NCBI RefSeq assembly: GCF_001456025.1
Contig: NZ_LMTZ01000148.1
Location: forward strand, 1-64,000
Length of the DNA stretch: 64,000 nt
Reading direction: 5' to 3'
Source of the DNA: Mastigocoleus testarum BC008
Lineage (GTDB): Bacteria > Cyanobacteriota > Cyanobacteriia > Cyanobacteriales > Nostocaceae
Positions 7,920 through 17,093 of this stretch are shown in pieces. The notes under the pieces were generated by a model. That model ran no database searches. It was not told the origin of the DNA and was given only the letters and a program-made list of their open reading frames with translations. Position 1 is the first letter of the stretch, and each line of letters opens with the position of its first letter. A program made the translations under genes and the position numbers.

Positions 7920-9065
7920 ATGAAATATGTTGATGAATTTCGCGACAATTATAAATGTGAAGCCTTATTGTGGCAAATAGGAAAACTATCTCACATGATA
8001 GGTAGACCCCTAAAAATTATGGAAGTCTGTGGGGGTCACACTCATTCGATTTTTAAATATGGAATTGAGGAGATTTTACCAAATACAATTGAATTAATTC
8101 ACGGTCCTGGTTGTCCGGTATGTGTAATGCCGAAAGGTAGATTAGATGATGTTATTTCTATTGCTGAAAATTCTAATGTTATCTTAACAACTTTTGGCGA
8201 TGCCATGCGAGTGCCTGGTTCTAAAAATAGTTTGCTACAAGCGAGAGCGAAGGGTGCAGATATTCGTATGGTTTACTCACCCTTAGATTGTCTGCAAATT
8301 GCTAAAGATAATCCCGATAAAGAAGTAGTATTTTTCTGCATTGGTTTTGAAACTACTGCTCCTAGTACTGCTTTAACTATTTTGCAAGCAGCAGCGGAAC
8401 ATATTCCAAATTTTAGTATGTTTTGCAATCACGTACTTGTGATTCCTGCTCTAAAAGCATTACTAAATAACCCTGACTTACAGCTCGATGGTTTTATTGG
8501 ACCCGGTCATGTGAGTATGGTTATAGGAACTCAACCGTATGAATTTATTCCCCAGAAATATCACAAGCCAGTTGTAGTTTCCGGTTTTGAACCTGTAGAT
8601 ATTCTCCAGTCAATTTGGATGTTGTTGTGGCAATTTTTAGAAAAACGTTGTGAGGTTGAAAACCAATATAACCGTCTAGTAACAGAAACTGGAAATCATC
8701 AAGCTTTAGAAGCAATTAATCGAGTATTTGAAGTTCGAGAAACTTTTGAATGGCGAGGTTTAGGTGAAATACCTCATTCTGGGTTAAAAATTCGTTCCGA
8801 ATACGATCAATTCGACGCCGAACAAAAATTTACTATTCCCTATTTTACAGTTGCTGACCATAAAGCTTGTCAATGTGGGGAAATCCTTAAGGGAGTATTA
8901 AAACCTTGGGAGTGTAAAGTTTTTGGAACTGCTTGCACTCCAGAAAACCCAATTGGTGCTTGTATGGTTTCTTCCGAAGGTGCTTGTGCAGCTTATTACA
9001 AATATGGGCGATTATCTCAAATTCGTAATGCTGATCGCTCCATTCCGGAAAAATTAATCAAATAA
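7920..9065 (+). CDS. hypD: hydrogenase maturation Fe-S protein HypD
   Basis: 381 residues. HypD is the [4Fe-4S] scaffold that with HypC assembles Fe(CN)2CO. Family motifs are intact: MEVCGGHTHSIFKYG (about 38-52), HGPGCPVCVMP (about 61-71), CIGFETTAPSTA (about 140-151), GPGHVS (about 198-203), and the C-terminal cysteine set CQCGEILKGV, TACTPENPIGACMVSSEGAC that binds the cluster. The start ATG follows a TGACTTC tandem repeat with no Shine-Dalgarno, so initiation may rely on the preceding genes or an unstructured leader. Confidence 0.97.
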   Translation: MKYVDEFRDNYKCEALLWQIGKLSHMIGRPLKIMEVCGGHTHSIFKYGIEEILPNTIELIHGPGCPVCVMPKGRLDDVISIAENSNVILTTFGDAMRVPGSKNSLLQARAKGADIRMVYSPLDCLQIAKDNPDKEVVFFCIGFETTAPSTALTILQAAAEHIPNFSMFCNHVLVIPALKALLNNPDLQLDGFIGPGHVSMVIGTQPYEFIPQKYHKPVVVSGFEPVDILQSIWMLLWQFLEKRCEVENQYNRLVTETGNHQALEAINRVFEVRETFEWRGLGEIPHSGLKIRSEYDQFDAEQKFTIPYFTVADHKACQCGEILKGVLKPWECKVFGTACTPENPIGACMVSSEGACAAYYKYGRLSQIRNADRSIPEKLIK

Positions 9066-9141
9066 AATAAATTTAAGTTAAAAAAATCGCTGAAAAATCT
9101 TCCTACTTATCTTAATAAGAACTATTATTTGAGGATTTATT

Positions 9142-9357
9142 ATGCCATTTGTTACAGTTCAAATTGCTAAAGGTCACTCCATTGAAAAGAAGCGAGAATT
9201 AGCAAAAGCAATTACTGACACTTTGGTTGCGACTATGGGTACAAAGCCTGAATGGGTAACCGTTCACATTGATGAGTTTGAACGAGATAATTGGGCTGTT
9301 GGCGGTACGCTCCACTCGGATAAACACAAAGGTAGACACCTTGAAAAAGGTGTTTAA
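9142..9357 (+). CDS. 4-oxalocrotonate tautomerase-like protein of the hyp operon
   Basis: 71 residues starting MPFVTVQI; Pro2 becomes the N-terminal catalytic proline of the tautomerase family once Met is removed. The rest fits a beta-alpha-beta tautomerase subunit (SIEKKRELAKAITDTLV...WVTVHIDEF). In Nostoc-type strains a tautomerase-like gene also lies between hypD and hypE, so the position is conserved, but its role in hydrogenase maturation is unproven. TGAGGATTTATT just upstream gives a good ribosome site. Its 3' end forms a 7-bp hairpin overlapping the stop. Confidence 0.85.
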   Translation: MPFVTVQIAKGHSIEKKRELAKAITDTLVATMGTKPEWVTVHIDEFERDNWAVGGTLHSDKHKGRHLEKGV

Positions 9358-9358
9358 T
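9336..9358 (+). terminator. possible hairpin at the end of the tautomerase gene
   Basis: ACACCTT-GAAA-AAGGTGT forms a 7-bp stem with a GAAA loop across the final codons, followed by TTTAATT. The tail is weak for a terminator. It could attenuate transcription between hypFCD and hypEAB. Confidence 0.35.
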
Positions 9359-9465
9359 TGGAAAAGGTGTTTAGAACTAATCAAAATATTAACTGTAAAA
9401 TATTTTAAATTTGAGGTGCATTAGTTTTTAAATTAATGTACCTTGAAAACCTAAAATTATAGCAA

Positions 9466-9949
9466 ATGCAATTACGGGCTGCTAACTTAAAAGATATTGA
9501 ATTTATTCTTAAGCAAGAAAACCGAGATGAATTCATTAACTTTGTTTTTTAATGGACCAAGGAAGAATATACACGAAACTTAAATCATCCTGACAAGCAA
9601 TATTTCATCATTGAAAATAGTTCTGCCGAAACAAAAGGTTATGCTATTATATCTGGTTTAACATCTTCTAATAGTTTTATTGAATTAACTCGAATTATTA
9701 TTACTGAGCCAGGAAAAGGATATGGGAAAAAAGCATTAATACTCATACTAAAAAAATATTTGAAGAGCACAAAGCCCATAGCTTATATTTGGACATAATT
9801 GAAACAACCAGCGTGCTATAAATATTTATCAATCTCTTGGTTTTAAGGAAGAAGGAATATTACGGGAATCTGTAAAGTGAGAGAATTAATATGATTCATT
9901 AGTACTGTTCTCAATGCTAGGAAATGAATATTTTCTAATTTACAAATGA
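9466..9949 (+). pseudogene. decayed GNAT N-acetyltransferase
   Basis: Conceptual translation gives a recognisable GNAT protein in pieces: MQLRAANLKDIEFILKQEN, then an in-frame TAA (9550), then WTKEEYTRNL, IIITEPGKGYGKKA (acetyl-CoA loop), a shift near 9755 into IFEEHKAHSLYLDIIE, a second shift near 9803 into NQRAINIYQSLGFKEEGIL, and finally YDSLVLFSMLGNEYF interrupted by TGA (9878) and TAA (9887). With three nonsense codons and two frameshifts it cannot make protein. It sits inside the hyp cluster between the tautomerase gene and hypE, probably a late insertion that has decayed without removing hypEAB. Confidence 0.85.
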
Positions 9950-10053
9950 TTAAAATAAGTCATAAGTTGTAAGCGGTCAAAATCAAAGTCATTAAAAAAA
10001 CAAATTAATCCTATTAAGTAGTTTTACTCTGTATTTAAGAACAGGAAATTAAT

Positions 10054-11157
10054 ATGAAAATAACTTCACATAATGCATCACATAATTCGTTATTTCAAAA
10101 TATAGAAAGAGTCCGCCGTCGCCGAGGTAAAGTACGCGAGCGTAACATCACCCTCGCACATGGTAGTGGTGGGAAAGCCATGCAAGATTTAATTGATGAT
10201 ATTTTTGTTGATACTTTTGATAATCCGATTCTTTCCCAGTTAGAAGACCAAGCAAGTTTTAATATCGCAAGTTTAATGGAACATGGGGATAAACTGGCTC
10301 TTACCACTGATTCCTATGTTGTAGATCCTTTATTTTTTCCTGGCTCTGATATTGGGGAGTTAGCTATTAATGGAACTGTTAACGATTTAGCTGTTAGTGG
10401 TGCTAAACCCTTATATCTTACTTGCAGCGTTATTTTAGAAGAAGGATTTTCTGTAGAAACTTTACGACGTGTCGCCACAAGTATGAAAAGTGCGGCAAAA
10501 AAAGCAGGCGTTCAAATAGTTACTGGTGATACTAAAGTTGTCCACCGTGGTGCGGCAGATAAACTATTTATCAATACCACCGGAATCGGCATAATTCGCC
10601 CTGATGTTTGTATCTCTGCCAACAATATTCAACCTGGAGATGCGGTAATTATTAATGGTGAACTAGGGAATCATGGTGCTGCTATTTTAATTGCCCGTGG
10701 GGAGTTAGCTCTAGAAACTGATATTGAAAGTGACTGTCAACCACTACATGATTTAGTCAAAACAATCCTTGATATTTGTCCTGAAGTTCGTGCAATGCGG
10801 GATGCTACTCGGGGTGGTTTAGCAACGGTTGTAAACGAATTTGCTCTGAGTTCTAATGTGGGAATTCGCTTAAAGGAAGAATGTATTCCCGTATGTGAAG
10901 AAGTCAAAGGTGTTTGCGAAATTCTTGGTTTAGACCCCTTATATCTTGCAAATGAAGGTAAATTAGTAGTCGTCGTCGGATCTAAAAATGCCGAAACTGT
11001 TTTAGCTGCAATGCACTCCCACCCCTTCGGGAAAAATGCTCGGATTATTGGCGAAGTCATTTCCTCACCGACCGGTGTAGTCCTATTAAAAACTAGTTTC
11101 GGTAGCGATCGCATACTGGATATGCTTGTTGGCGAGCAACTACCGAGAATTTGTTAA
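10054..11157 (+). CDS. hypE: hydrogenase maturation protein HypE
   Basis: 367 residues of the PurM/AIR-synthase-like fold. HypE dehydrates the carbamoyl group received from HypF to a thiocyanate on its C-terminal Cys; the required ending PRIC is intact. The N-terminal LAHGSGGKAMQDLI and TDSYVVDPLFFPG motifs and the glycine-rich GTVNDLAVSGAKP ATP site are present. The first 25 residues, basic and Ser/Asn-rich, are longer than usual, and translation could start further in, but no better ATG precedes NITLAHGSGG. The stop codon is the first unit of a TTGTTAA tandem array. Confidence 0.97.
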   Translation: MKITSHNASHNSLFQNIERVRRRRGKVRERNITLAHGSGGKAMQDLIDDIFVDTFDNPILSQLEDQASFNIASLMEHGDKLALTTDSYVVDPLFFPGSDIGELAINGTVNDLAVSGAKPLYLTCSVILEEGFSVETLRRVATSMKSAAKKAGVQIVTGDTKVVHRGAADKLFINTTGIGIIRPDVCISANNIQPGDAVIINGELGNHGAAILIARGELALETDIESDCQPLHDLVKTILDICPEVRAMRDATRGGLATVVNEFALSSNVGIRLKEECIPVCEEVKGVCEILGLDPLYLANEGKLVVVVGSKNAETVLAAMHSHPFGKNARIIGEVISSPTGVVLLKTSFGSDRILDMLVGEQLPRIC

Positions 11158-11222
11158 TTGTTAATTGTTAATTGTTAATTGTTAATTGTTAATAGGTAAT
11201 TGGTAATGGGTAATGAGTAATG
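11151..11222. repeat. STRR array (TTGTTAA) overlapping the hypE stop
   Basis: Six perfect TTGTTAA heptamers, then degenerate TAGGTAAT/GGGTAAT units. The first unit supplies the hypE stop codon. Confidence 0.8.
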
Positions 11223-11281
11223 AGAATTACTTAATAATTACCAGTCACCAATCTCCAATCCTTGGTCCCTAATACCCATAT

Positions 11282-11294
11282 GCCGCAAGGCGGC
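11282..11294. repeat. palindrome GCCGCAAGGCGGC (copy 1)
   Basis: GCCGC-AAG-GCGGC stands upstream of hypA in a run of CTAATCC-type units that reaches the hypA ATG. The same palindrome in the same TATATGCCGC setting recurs at 19071-19083, so it is a small dispersed repeat. Confidence 0.55.
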
Positions 11295-11334
11295 GGGCGG
11301 GCTATCCCCAGTCGCTAATCGCTAATCCCTAATA

Positions 11335-11676
11335 ATGCACGAACTTGGAATCACTAAAAACATTGTGGCTATTGTCACAGAACACGCTCAAGGAAAGAAA
11401 GTAAATCGCGTGTTATTAGAAATTGGTCAACTTTCAGCAATTATGCCTGAATCTGTACGATTTTGCTTTGATGTGGTGTCTCAAGGTACTGTTTTAGCCT
11501 CAGCTAAACTGGAGATTTTAGAAACTCCCGGTGTAGGACACTGTTGTGAATGTGGAGCGGAATTTACTTTAGAGCAATATGTTTTTAGATGTAATTGTGG
11601 AAGCTCAAAAATAGACGTAGTTGCCGGTGAAGAATTAAAAATTAAAGAAATAGAAGTGGAGGAAATATGTGTGTAA
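11335..11676 (+). CDS. hypA: nickel metallochaperone HypA
   Basis: 113 residues starting MHELGITKNIV; His2 is the nickel ligand. The zinc ribbon is intact (HCCECGAEF at about 62-70 and CNCGSS at about 82-87). HypA, with HypB, inserts nickel into the hydrogenase large subunit. The upstream DNA is a CTAATCGCTAATCCCTAATA repeat directly abutting ATG, so no Shine-Dalgarno is present. The last 10 bases overlap hypB. Confidence 0.97.
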   Translation: MHELGITKNIVAIVTEHAQGKKVNRVLLEIGQLSAIMPESVRFCFDVVSQGTVLASAKLEILETPGVGHCCECGAEFTLEQYVFRCNCGSSKIDVVAGEELKIKEIEVEEICV

Positions 11677-12503
11677 CTTGTGGCTGTTCTGATAATGGAA
11701 ATACAAAAATAACCGATCTCCACAAAGGTGAAGTAGAGACAATTCATTCTCATACTTTAAGTGATGGTACAGTCATTACCCATTCTCACAGCCACGAGTA
11801 CCATGCCAAACCAGCTTCAGAAATTCATGCTCAGCAGCATGGTACAACTATATCTTTAGAAAAAAATATTCTGGCTAAGAATAATTCAATTGCAGCCCAA
11901 AATCGCAGATGGCTCAATCACAGAGGTATCCTAGCATTAAACTTAATGAGTTCTCCTGGTGCGGGGAAAACTACCCTTTTAACTCGTACTATTAATGATT
12001 TAAAACAACATTTGAGTATTAGTGTGATTGAAGGGGATCAAGAAACCTTCAATGATGCAAAAAAAATTCAAGAAACTGGTTGTCCTGTAATACAAGTCAA
12101 TACGGGAACAGGTTGCCATCTAGATGCGACAATGATACAGAAGGGTTTGCAAAAACTCCAACCGCCCAATAATTCCTTAGTGGCGATCGAAAATGTAGGA
12201 AATTTAGTTTGTCCTGCTTTATTTGATTTAGGAGAGAACTTCAAAGTTACCATACTTTCTGTAACTGAAGGAGAAGACAAACCAATCAAATATCCCCATA
12301 TTTTTCGTAGCAGCCAAGTTATGATTGTTACGAAAATTGACTTAATCCCATATCTACAATTTAACCTGGAAAGTTGTATAGAATACGCACGTCAAATCAA
12401 CCCACAAATTAAAATATTTCAGTTGTCAGCATATACTGGCAATGGTTTAGAAAGTTGGTATAATTGGATTGTTAAAAATGCTACTAATAAACGTTCAGCT
12501 TAA
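11667..12503 (+). CDS. hypB: nickel-inserting GTPase HypB
   Basis: 278 residues. N-terminal metal site MCVTCGC, then a His-rich stretch (HSHTLSDGTVITHSHSHEYH, about 27-46) for nickel storage, then a SIMIBI GTPase: P-loop SSPGAGKTTLL (about 93-103), EGDQET, and TKID for guanine recognition. It starts with ATGTGTGTAA overlapping the hypA stop by 10 bases, so the two are coupled. It is the last hyp gene here; an ACTTGAA/TTCAAGT inverted repeat lies about 30 bases downstream. Confidence 0.97.
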   Translation: MCVTCGCSDNGNTKITDLHKGEVETIHSHTLSDGTVITHSHSHEYHAKPASEIHAQQHGTTISLEKNILAKNNSIAAQNRRWLNHRGILALNLMSSPGAGKTTLLTRTINDLKQHLSISVIEGDQETFNDAKKIQETGCPVIQVNTGTGCHLDATMIQKGLQKLQPPNNSLVAIENVGNLVCPALFDLGENFKVTILSVTEGEDKPIKYPHIFRSSQVMIVTKIDLIPYLQFNLESCIEYARQINPQIKIFQLSAYTGNGLESWYNWIVKNATNKRSA

Positions 12504-12958
12504 AACTTAAAAAATTGAAAACTTGAAAAATTGAAAACTTGAATTTTTAATTCAAGTCAAATTATATGTAAATGCGATTGGAATTTAATTAATGATTTCA
12601 TCGCAAATTATTTTTGCTCTGTAATATATTTCAATTCAATCTCAATTTAATTGCTACATACTAGGAGGCAAATACATATGCTGTAAAGCATTACATTTAC
12701 CTATCCTTCAGTTTGGTGTGTTGCATCTAAAGATTAGGCGACAGCTTAAATAGTTTTAAATCAGAGTTTTAAGTTAGATTTCTTGACACTTAAGATTTCT
12801 ATAAACGATTCCCTATTATTTATCAATAATTTCTTAATTACTCCTTATTCTCTTCTTTATCGCCTAACAGCGAAATCTTATTACGAGAATAATATAATTG
12901 CATGTGTTTGCAACGGTTGAGTTTGGTTCTTATTTGCTAACATTTTTTAGCTATAAAC
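12504..12958. other. 455-bp spacer after hypB
   Basis: It holds AAAATTGAAAACTTG-type direct repeats (12507-12545), a weak inverted repeat ACTTGAA/TTCAAGT (about 12536-12556) that may end the hyp transcript, and at 12663-12686 a near-perfect Shine-Dalgarno AGGAGG nine bases ahead of an ATG-CTG-TAA mini-frame. No gene is seen. Confidence 0.5.
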
Positions 12959-14794
12959 ATGGTGCCTAAAAATAATAAATCTTCCCGACCAAATAAACGT
13001 TACAGATACGTTGCTTTCTTCGGTCTTGCATTGGTAGTTCCAGGTTTAGTTCTTCCTTTAAGTTTATTTATTAGTCGAATTGGTAATTTTTCTTTATCAT
13101 TAAATGAATTAGAAGTACCTAAGACTTTAAACGTTAATAATTATATTAAAAAGCCACTTGCATTAGAGCAATTTTGCGATAAATACGAAACTGTCGGGAG
13201 GAATTTTGAGCCCGATAACGATAAAACATCAGTTGCAGCAGAAATAACCTTCAAAAGTACTGATTACCCCGATACTTTGACTTTGACAGCTGCACCTTTC
13301 CCAAATATCCATGAGCGAGCGCAAAAAGCTAAAGTTCCGGTAGTCATGTATCATGACATCCTACCGAAGAAGGAAGTATTTTTTGACGTTACCCCTAAAG
13401 AATTAGAAGCGGATTTTGAACTAATTAAATCAGAAGGGTTAACCCCCATTAGCTTACATCAACTAATTACTCATTTACGTACTGGAAATCCCTTACCAGA
13501 AAAACCGATTCTATTAACCTTTGATGATGGTTATGGGGGTCACTACGAGTATGTTTATCCTTTATTGCAAAAATATAACTATCCAGCTGTATTTTCTGTT
13601 TACACCAAAAATATGGGGATCGATACAGGTCGTTCCCATGTAACTTGGGAGCAATTAAAAATAATGTCAAAGTCTCCATTAGTTACAATCTCCAGTCACA
13701 GTAAAACCCACCCTCAAGACTTGACAAAGATGTCTGATGAGGAACTCCAGGAAGAAATCGTAGAGTCTAAAAATATTCTGGAAAGGGAATTAGGGGAATC
13801 TATTGATTACTTTACTTATCCAGCCGGGAAGCACAATGATAGAGTAAAAGAGCTTGTTAAAGAAGCCAGGTATGTAGCTGCATTAGCAATGGATGACAAT
13901 AAGGAAATATTTGCTGGTGAGTCTAAAGACTTATTTGCAATCGGTCGTTTTGGTCAGTCTAGTTTAGAGGAAATTGTTAAGCAAGCTTCAGGTGGTCCAT
14001 CATTACCAAAGTGTGGTTTCGACTTCCAAGCAACAATCCACAAAGAAAAAGTTAGAATTGGTAGAACTCCCCTAATCTTAATTTCTGGCGGTAAACCTGA
14101 AACTATTCATGCTGATACTCGCTATCAGGTTCCAGACATTATCAAAAATACAGGTGCTGTTGCTGCAGTAGATGGTGGTTTCTTCTCTCTTAAATACCTC
14201 AACTCCAATGTGATGATTGGACCAGTTTTAAGCCAACGAGGTGAAGGTTTTATTCCTGGGAATCCTGGAGAAATTCCCAAATTAACAGGTCGTCCTCTAG
14301 TTTTGATTAACAACAAAATGGCAAAATTTGTGTTTTTTAATTCCGAGAAACATAACACCTTGGAAGGGATACAATCGGAACTAAATTCTGTTAATGATGC
14401 TTTTGTCGCTGCTGCTTGGTTAGTCAAAAACGGAGAACCTCAACCTAGAGAAACATTTGGTGACCTTTATGGTTTTGACGCAATACGTTTCCGGGCTTTT
14501 TGGGGTATTAATCAAAATGGACAACCAACTATTGGAGTTAGTGCAAAACCAATTGATTCAGTAAGACTAGGAAAAGTATTAGCTGAAGCTGGTTTACAAG
14601 AAGCAGTGATGTTGGACTCTGGTGCAAGTACTTCCTTAGCTTATAAGGGTGAATCGCTGGTGGGATACAAACCCCGTCCAGTTCCTCATGTAGTTGCTTT
14701 ATTTCCAGCTAATACTCCTATTGAGTCTTCAGAAACGGATGAAAATTTAAGTAAACAAGAAGATAATGGGAAACAAAAAGCAGGGAACAGGTAG
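12959..14794 (+). CDS. polysaccharide deacetylase fused to phosphodiester glycosidase (NAGPA/DUF2233) domain
   Basis: 611 residues. Residues 17-38 form an N-terminal membrane anchor or uncleaved signal, so the protein works outside the cytoplasmic membrane. Residues about 120-345 are a NodB-type deacetylase: VVMYHDI, metal-site TFDDGYGGHYEYV, SSHSKTHPQ and FTYPAGKHND. Residues about 365-590 are a NAGPA/DUF2233 domain (AVDGGFFSL, GRPLVLI, VMLDSGASTSLAY). The protein probably removes acyl groups from an extracellular amino-sugar polymer and cleaves a glycosidic phosphodiester; the substrate is not known. The tail (590-611) is charged and low-complexity. It stands alone, with a terminator 49 bases after the stop. 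Confidence 0.85.
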   Translation: MVPKNNKSSRPNKRYRYVAFFGLALVVPGLVLPLSLFISRIGNFSLSLNELEVPKTLNVNNYIKKPLALEQFCDKYETVGRNFEPDNDKTSVAAEITFKSTDYPDTLTLTAAPFPNIHERAQKAKVPVVMYHDILPKKEVFFDVTPKELEADFELIKSEGLTPISLHQLITHLRTGNPLPEKPILLTFDDGYGGHYEYVYPLLQKYNYPAVFSVYTKNMGIDTGRSHVTWEQLKIMSKSPLVTISSHSKTHPQDLTKMSDEELQEEIVESKNILERELGESIDYFTYPAGKHNDRVKELVKEARYVAALAMDDNKEIFAGESKDLFAIGRFGQSSLEEIVKQASGGPSLPKCGFDFQATIHKEKVRIGRTPLILISGGKPETIHADTRYQVPDIIKNTGAVAAVDGGFFSLKYLNSNVMIGPVLSQRGEGFIPGNPGEIPKLTGRPLVLINNKMAKFVFFNSEKHNTLEGIQSELNSVNDAFVAAAWLVKNGEPQPRETFGDLYGFDAIRFRAFWGINQNGQPTIGVSAKPIDSVRLGKVLAEAGLQEAVMLDSGASTSLAYKGESLVGYKPRPVPHVVALFPANTPIESSETDENLSKQEDNGKQKAGNR

Positions 14795-14842
14795 ACATCA
14801 CCTTTTTCCTGGTCCCTAATAAATAAAAATATTGGGTTTAAG

Positions 14843-14882
14843 TCCCCCACAAGCGTTGATGGTAAATGTTGGTGGGGGTTTT
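14843..14882 (+). terminator. rho-independent terminator after the deacetylase gene
   Basis: CCCCCAC at 14843-14849 pairs with GTGGGGG at 14871-14877, followed by TTTTT. The loop is 21 bases and can partly pair internally. Confidence 0.75.
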
Positions 14883-15667
14883 CAAAGCCCCATCACACGC
14901 ATTCACTGTTCCGTTTTTGTTTATTTATTTTGTTTATACAGCACTTTGCAAGTAAATGAGGTACATTTCCCCTGTTCCCTACATTATAAAAAATATGTGT
15001 ACTTCACTTAAATGAAATCAGTTGTATGTAAAAATCGTGGAACTTTTTAATTTAATTTTTAGTTAATATTTTACTAGTTCATTAAAAGCTCTACAATATC
15101 GGTTCTTACCTACGGTACGCTTACGCGTTCATCTTTGATGCGGCTAACACGAATGATTTAGGATTGCTATACAAGTAATATCAATATAAAAGCTAATTCT
15201 TATTTATGTTTTAATTGAAAAAAATTTGTGATTCCTTCTTTGTCTAATTTTTATTTAAATTCTTATACTACTTATAGTAAAATTAAATGTATTTACCTTT
15301 GTGCTTTTTTTGCTCAGTTTTAGTCTGTAACTAAGCCCGTCAGTACGACAAAGCAGTCAAAAATGTCACATAGTTTTAACATTAACTTTTGATATTATTA
15401 AAACAATCAATTATTTTAATTCTTTATTGTCGTTTTATTACGTCCACACTTTTCAGAATCTATTTGATAGTTAATATTTGGGGAAATTGTTTTAAATTTT
15501 ACGATACTTAAATTAATACATCTTAATTGCAAGGTATTACATTTAACAACTTAATCCTAGCTAAATTGAATCAGTATAAAAAAATGACAGAAGATTAGAT
15601 TTTTTAGTCATCTGATGGATGTATATTGTTACTAAATGTTCCCTACCTTAAATTTTTAAATATCTGC
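14883..15667. other. 785-bp spacer
   Basis: AT-rich. One GC-rich patch at 15110-15155 (TACGGTACGCTTACGCGTTC) resembles the dispersed repeat at 18960-19000. No gene or RNA is recognised. Confidence 0.4.
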
Positions 15668-16852
15668 ATGTTTCAAATAGTTGATATTACTAGAACTCCT
15701 TCGTCTGAGCGCATGATTGAACTTTGGGGAAAGCGTTACACAGTTGACATATCTTCTCTCTCCCAAAATCCTAAATTCTATGGAGAATTGATAAATGCAG
15801 CTTCGCCGGAATCTCGATCTCTAACAGCTGCTAAATTATTGAATAATTCCTTAGATCGCACAACCAATCAGATTGCCACTCAAGCACAATCTCTATACGA
15901 CTATATCCCCGAGATTATTGGTGAATTTCATATGGGGCAGCGAATTACTGAATTCGCGTTTCAAATTTATCAAAGATTATTAGAGTCCTATCAACAGCAG
16001 TATGGAGTTGTTGTCAACACTACAAAAAATCTAAAAGCAACAATCAATGACTCTGATCAATTTAATCTTACCTTATCTACAATCCCAAAAGTAGAAGATT
16101 TAGCAAATCAATTAGAAGCTTTGCTGTTTAAATATCAAGACTTACACTTGATGGCAAAAAATTGGCGTGTGGTTGGCTTTCTTACAACATTATTCAATTT
16201 TACAAACAAATTTCTTGTCAACCAGTTGACGTCAGTTGAAAAAGTATTGGTATGTCCTTACTTTAAATTTATTGAAGAACATGTCGCCATTCCCTGGCAA
16301 CGAATCTGTGCAGCAGCAGCCCAACATGAACGAGACTCAGAGCCTTTAGCTTTAGTTGAACAAATGTTTCCTCAAACCTCTGAAATTAGCTCGACAGTTT
16401 ACTGGAAACTTTTAGAATCGTTTCCCGCTCATCGTAGTGCAAGAGGAGGATTGGGCAATCCAGATGTAGCACACTCTTGTCTTCGTGACTTCGACATGTT
16501 CCAAGCTTACTTGTGGCTATGTGTACTAGAGGGAAATCAGCAATCTGTAAAACAGGAATTGGTACGCTTGTGTGTAATGGTTATGCCAAATGTTGGAGTG
16601 AGATGGGAAATGATAGATAAATCCAAACAAATCTTATTTGAACAGATAGAAAAACGCACCTCTCCAAAATACAAACCTCTTTTGCTAAATTACACTCAAA
16701 ATATTGAAGCAGAGTTTTACCACATGCGTAAGGAAATGTGTCAAAAGGATGAGTTAGTCGAAGTTCCTTTTTACCCCGAAGAAGACTCAAATTATCATCC
16801 GATGACGGGAGAAACTGATTCAGCACTATTGAAAGCACAATTGGAACCTTGA
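15668..16852 (+). CDS. conserved helical protein of unknown function
   Basis: 394 residues from ATG 15668; an alternative TTG start at 15626 would add 14 hydrophobic residues. The protein is predicted almost wholly alpha-helical, with His-containing segments (EFHMGQRITEFAFQIYQRLL, RSARGGLGNPDVAHSCLRDFDMFQAYLWL) and no signal peptide or membrane helix. I do not recognise the family. Neighbours (a deacetylase upstream, CobA-HemD convergent) give no clue, and it is flanked by long spacers, so it is transcribed alone. The smooth reading frame and even codon use argue that it is a real gene. Confidence 0.7.
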   Translation: MFQIVDITRTPSSERMIELWGKRYTVDISSLSQNPKFYGELINAASPESRSLTAAKLLNNSLDRTTNQIATQAQSLYDYIPEIIGEFHMGQRITEFAFQIYQRLLESYQQQYGVVVNTTKNLKATINDSDQFNLTLSTIPKVEDLANQLEALLFKYQDLHLMAKNWRVVGFLTTLFNFTNKFLVNQLTSVEKVLVCPYFKFIEEHVAIPWQRICAAAAQHERDSEPLALVEQMFPQTSEISSTVYWKLLESFPAHRSARGGLGNPDVAHSCLRDFDMFQAYLWLCVLEGNQQSVKQELVRLCVMVMPNVGVRWEMIDKSKQILFEQIEKRTSPKYKPLLLNYTQNIEAEFYHMRKEMCQKDELVEVPFYPEEDSNYHPMTGETDSALLKAQLEP

Positions 16853-17058
16853 TTTTCTCCACAGCCCACTTTTACCTGTTGCTATTACCGCTGACCAGGT
16901 AGCTCGGAGTAATCTTTCTGCATGATATCTTTTGAATATAAACCAGTGTTTTATGATGGGAATTTAACGATTGTTGAGTGTTGGTACCCATCCTCAAAAA
17001 TATATATAAATCTACAATTTTGCGTAGTTTTTATGAAATGCAAATAAACTATCGATAA

Positions 17059-17079
17059 AGACGTAGCATTGCTACGTCT
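17059..17079. repeat. AGACGTAGC/GCTACGTCT hairpin repeat
   Basis: A 9-bp perfect stem with a 3-base ATT loop, of a kind dispersed in cyanobacterial genomes. It lies 15 bases beyond the cobA-hemD stop and could act as a weak terminator for that gene. Confidence 0.55.
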
Positions 17080-17093
17080 CTACATTTTGATTA

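Noticed and set aside
7637..7948. Minus-strand frame with RSQELEV repeats opposite the hypC-hypD gap
   Set aside because: It is produced by the TGACTYC array and ends inside hypC and hypD; no independent start signal.
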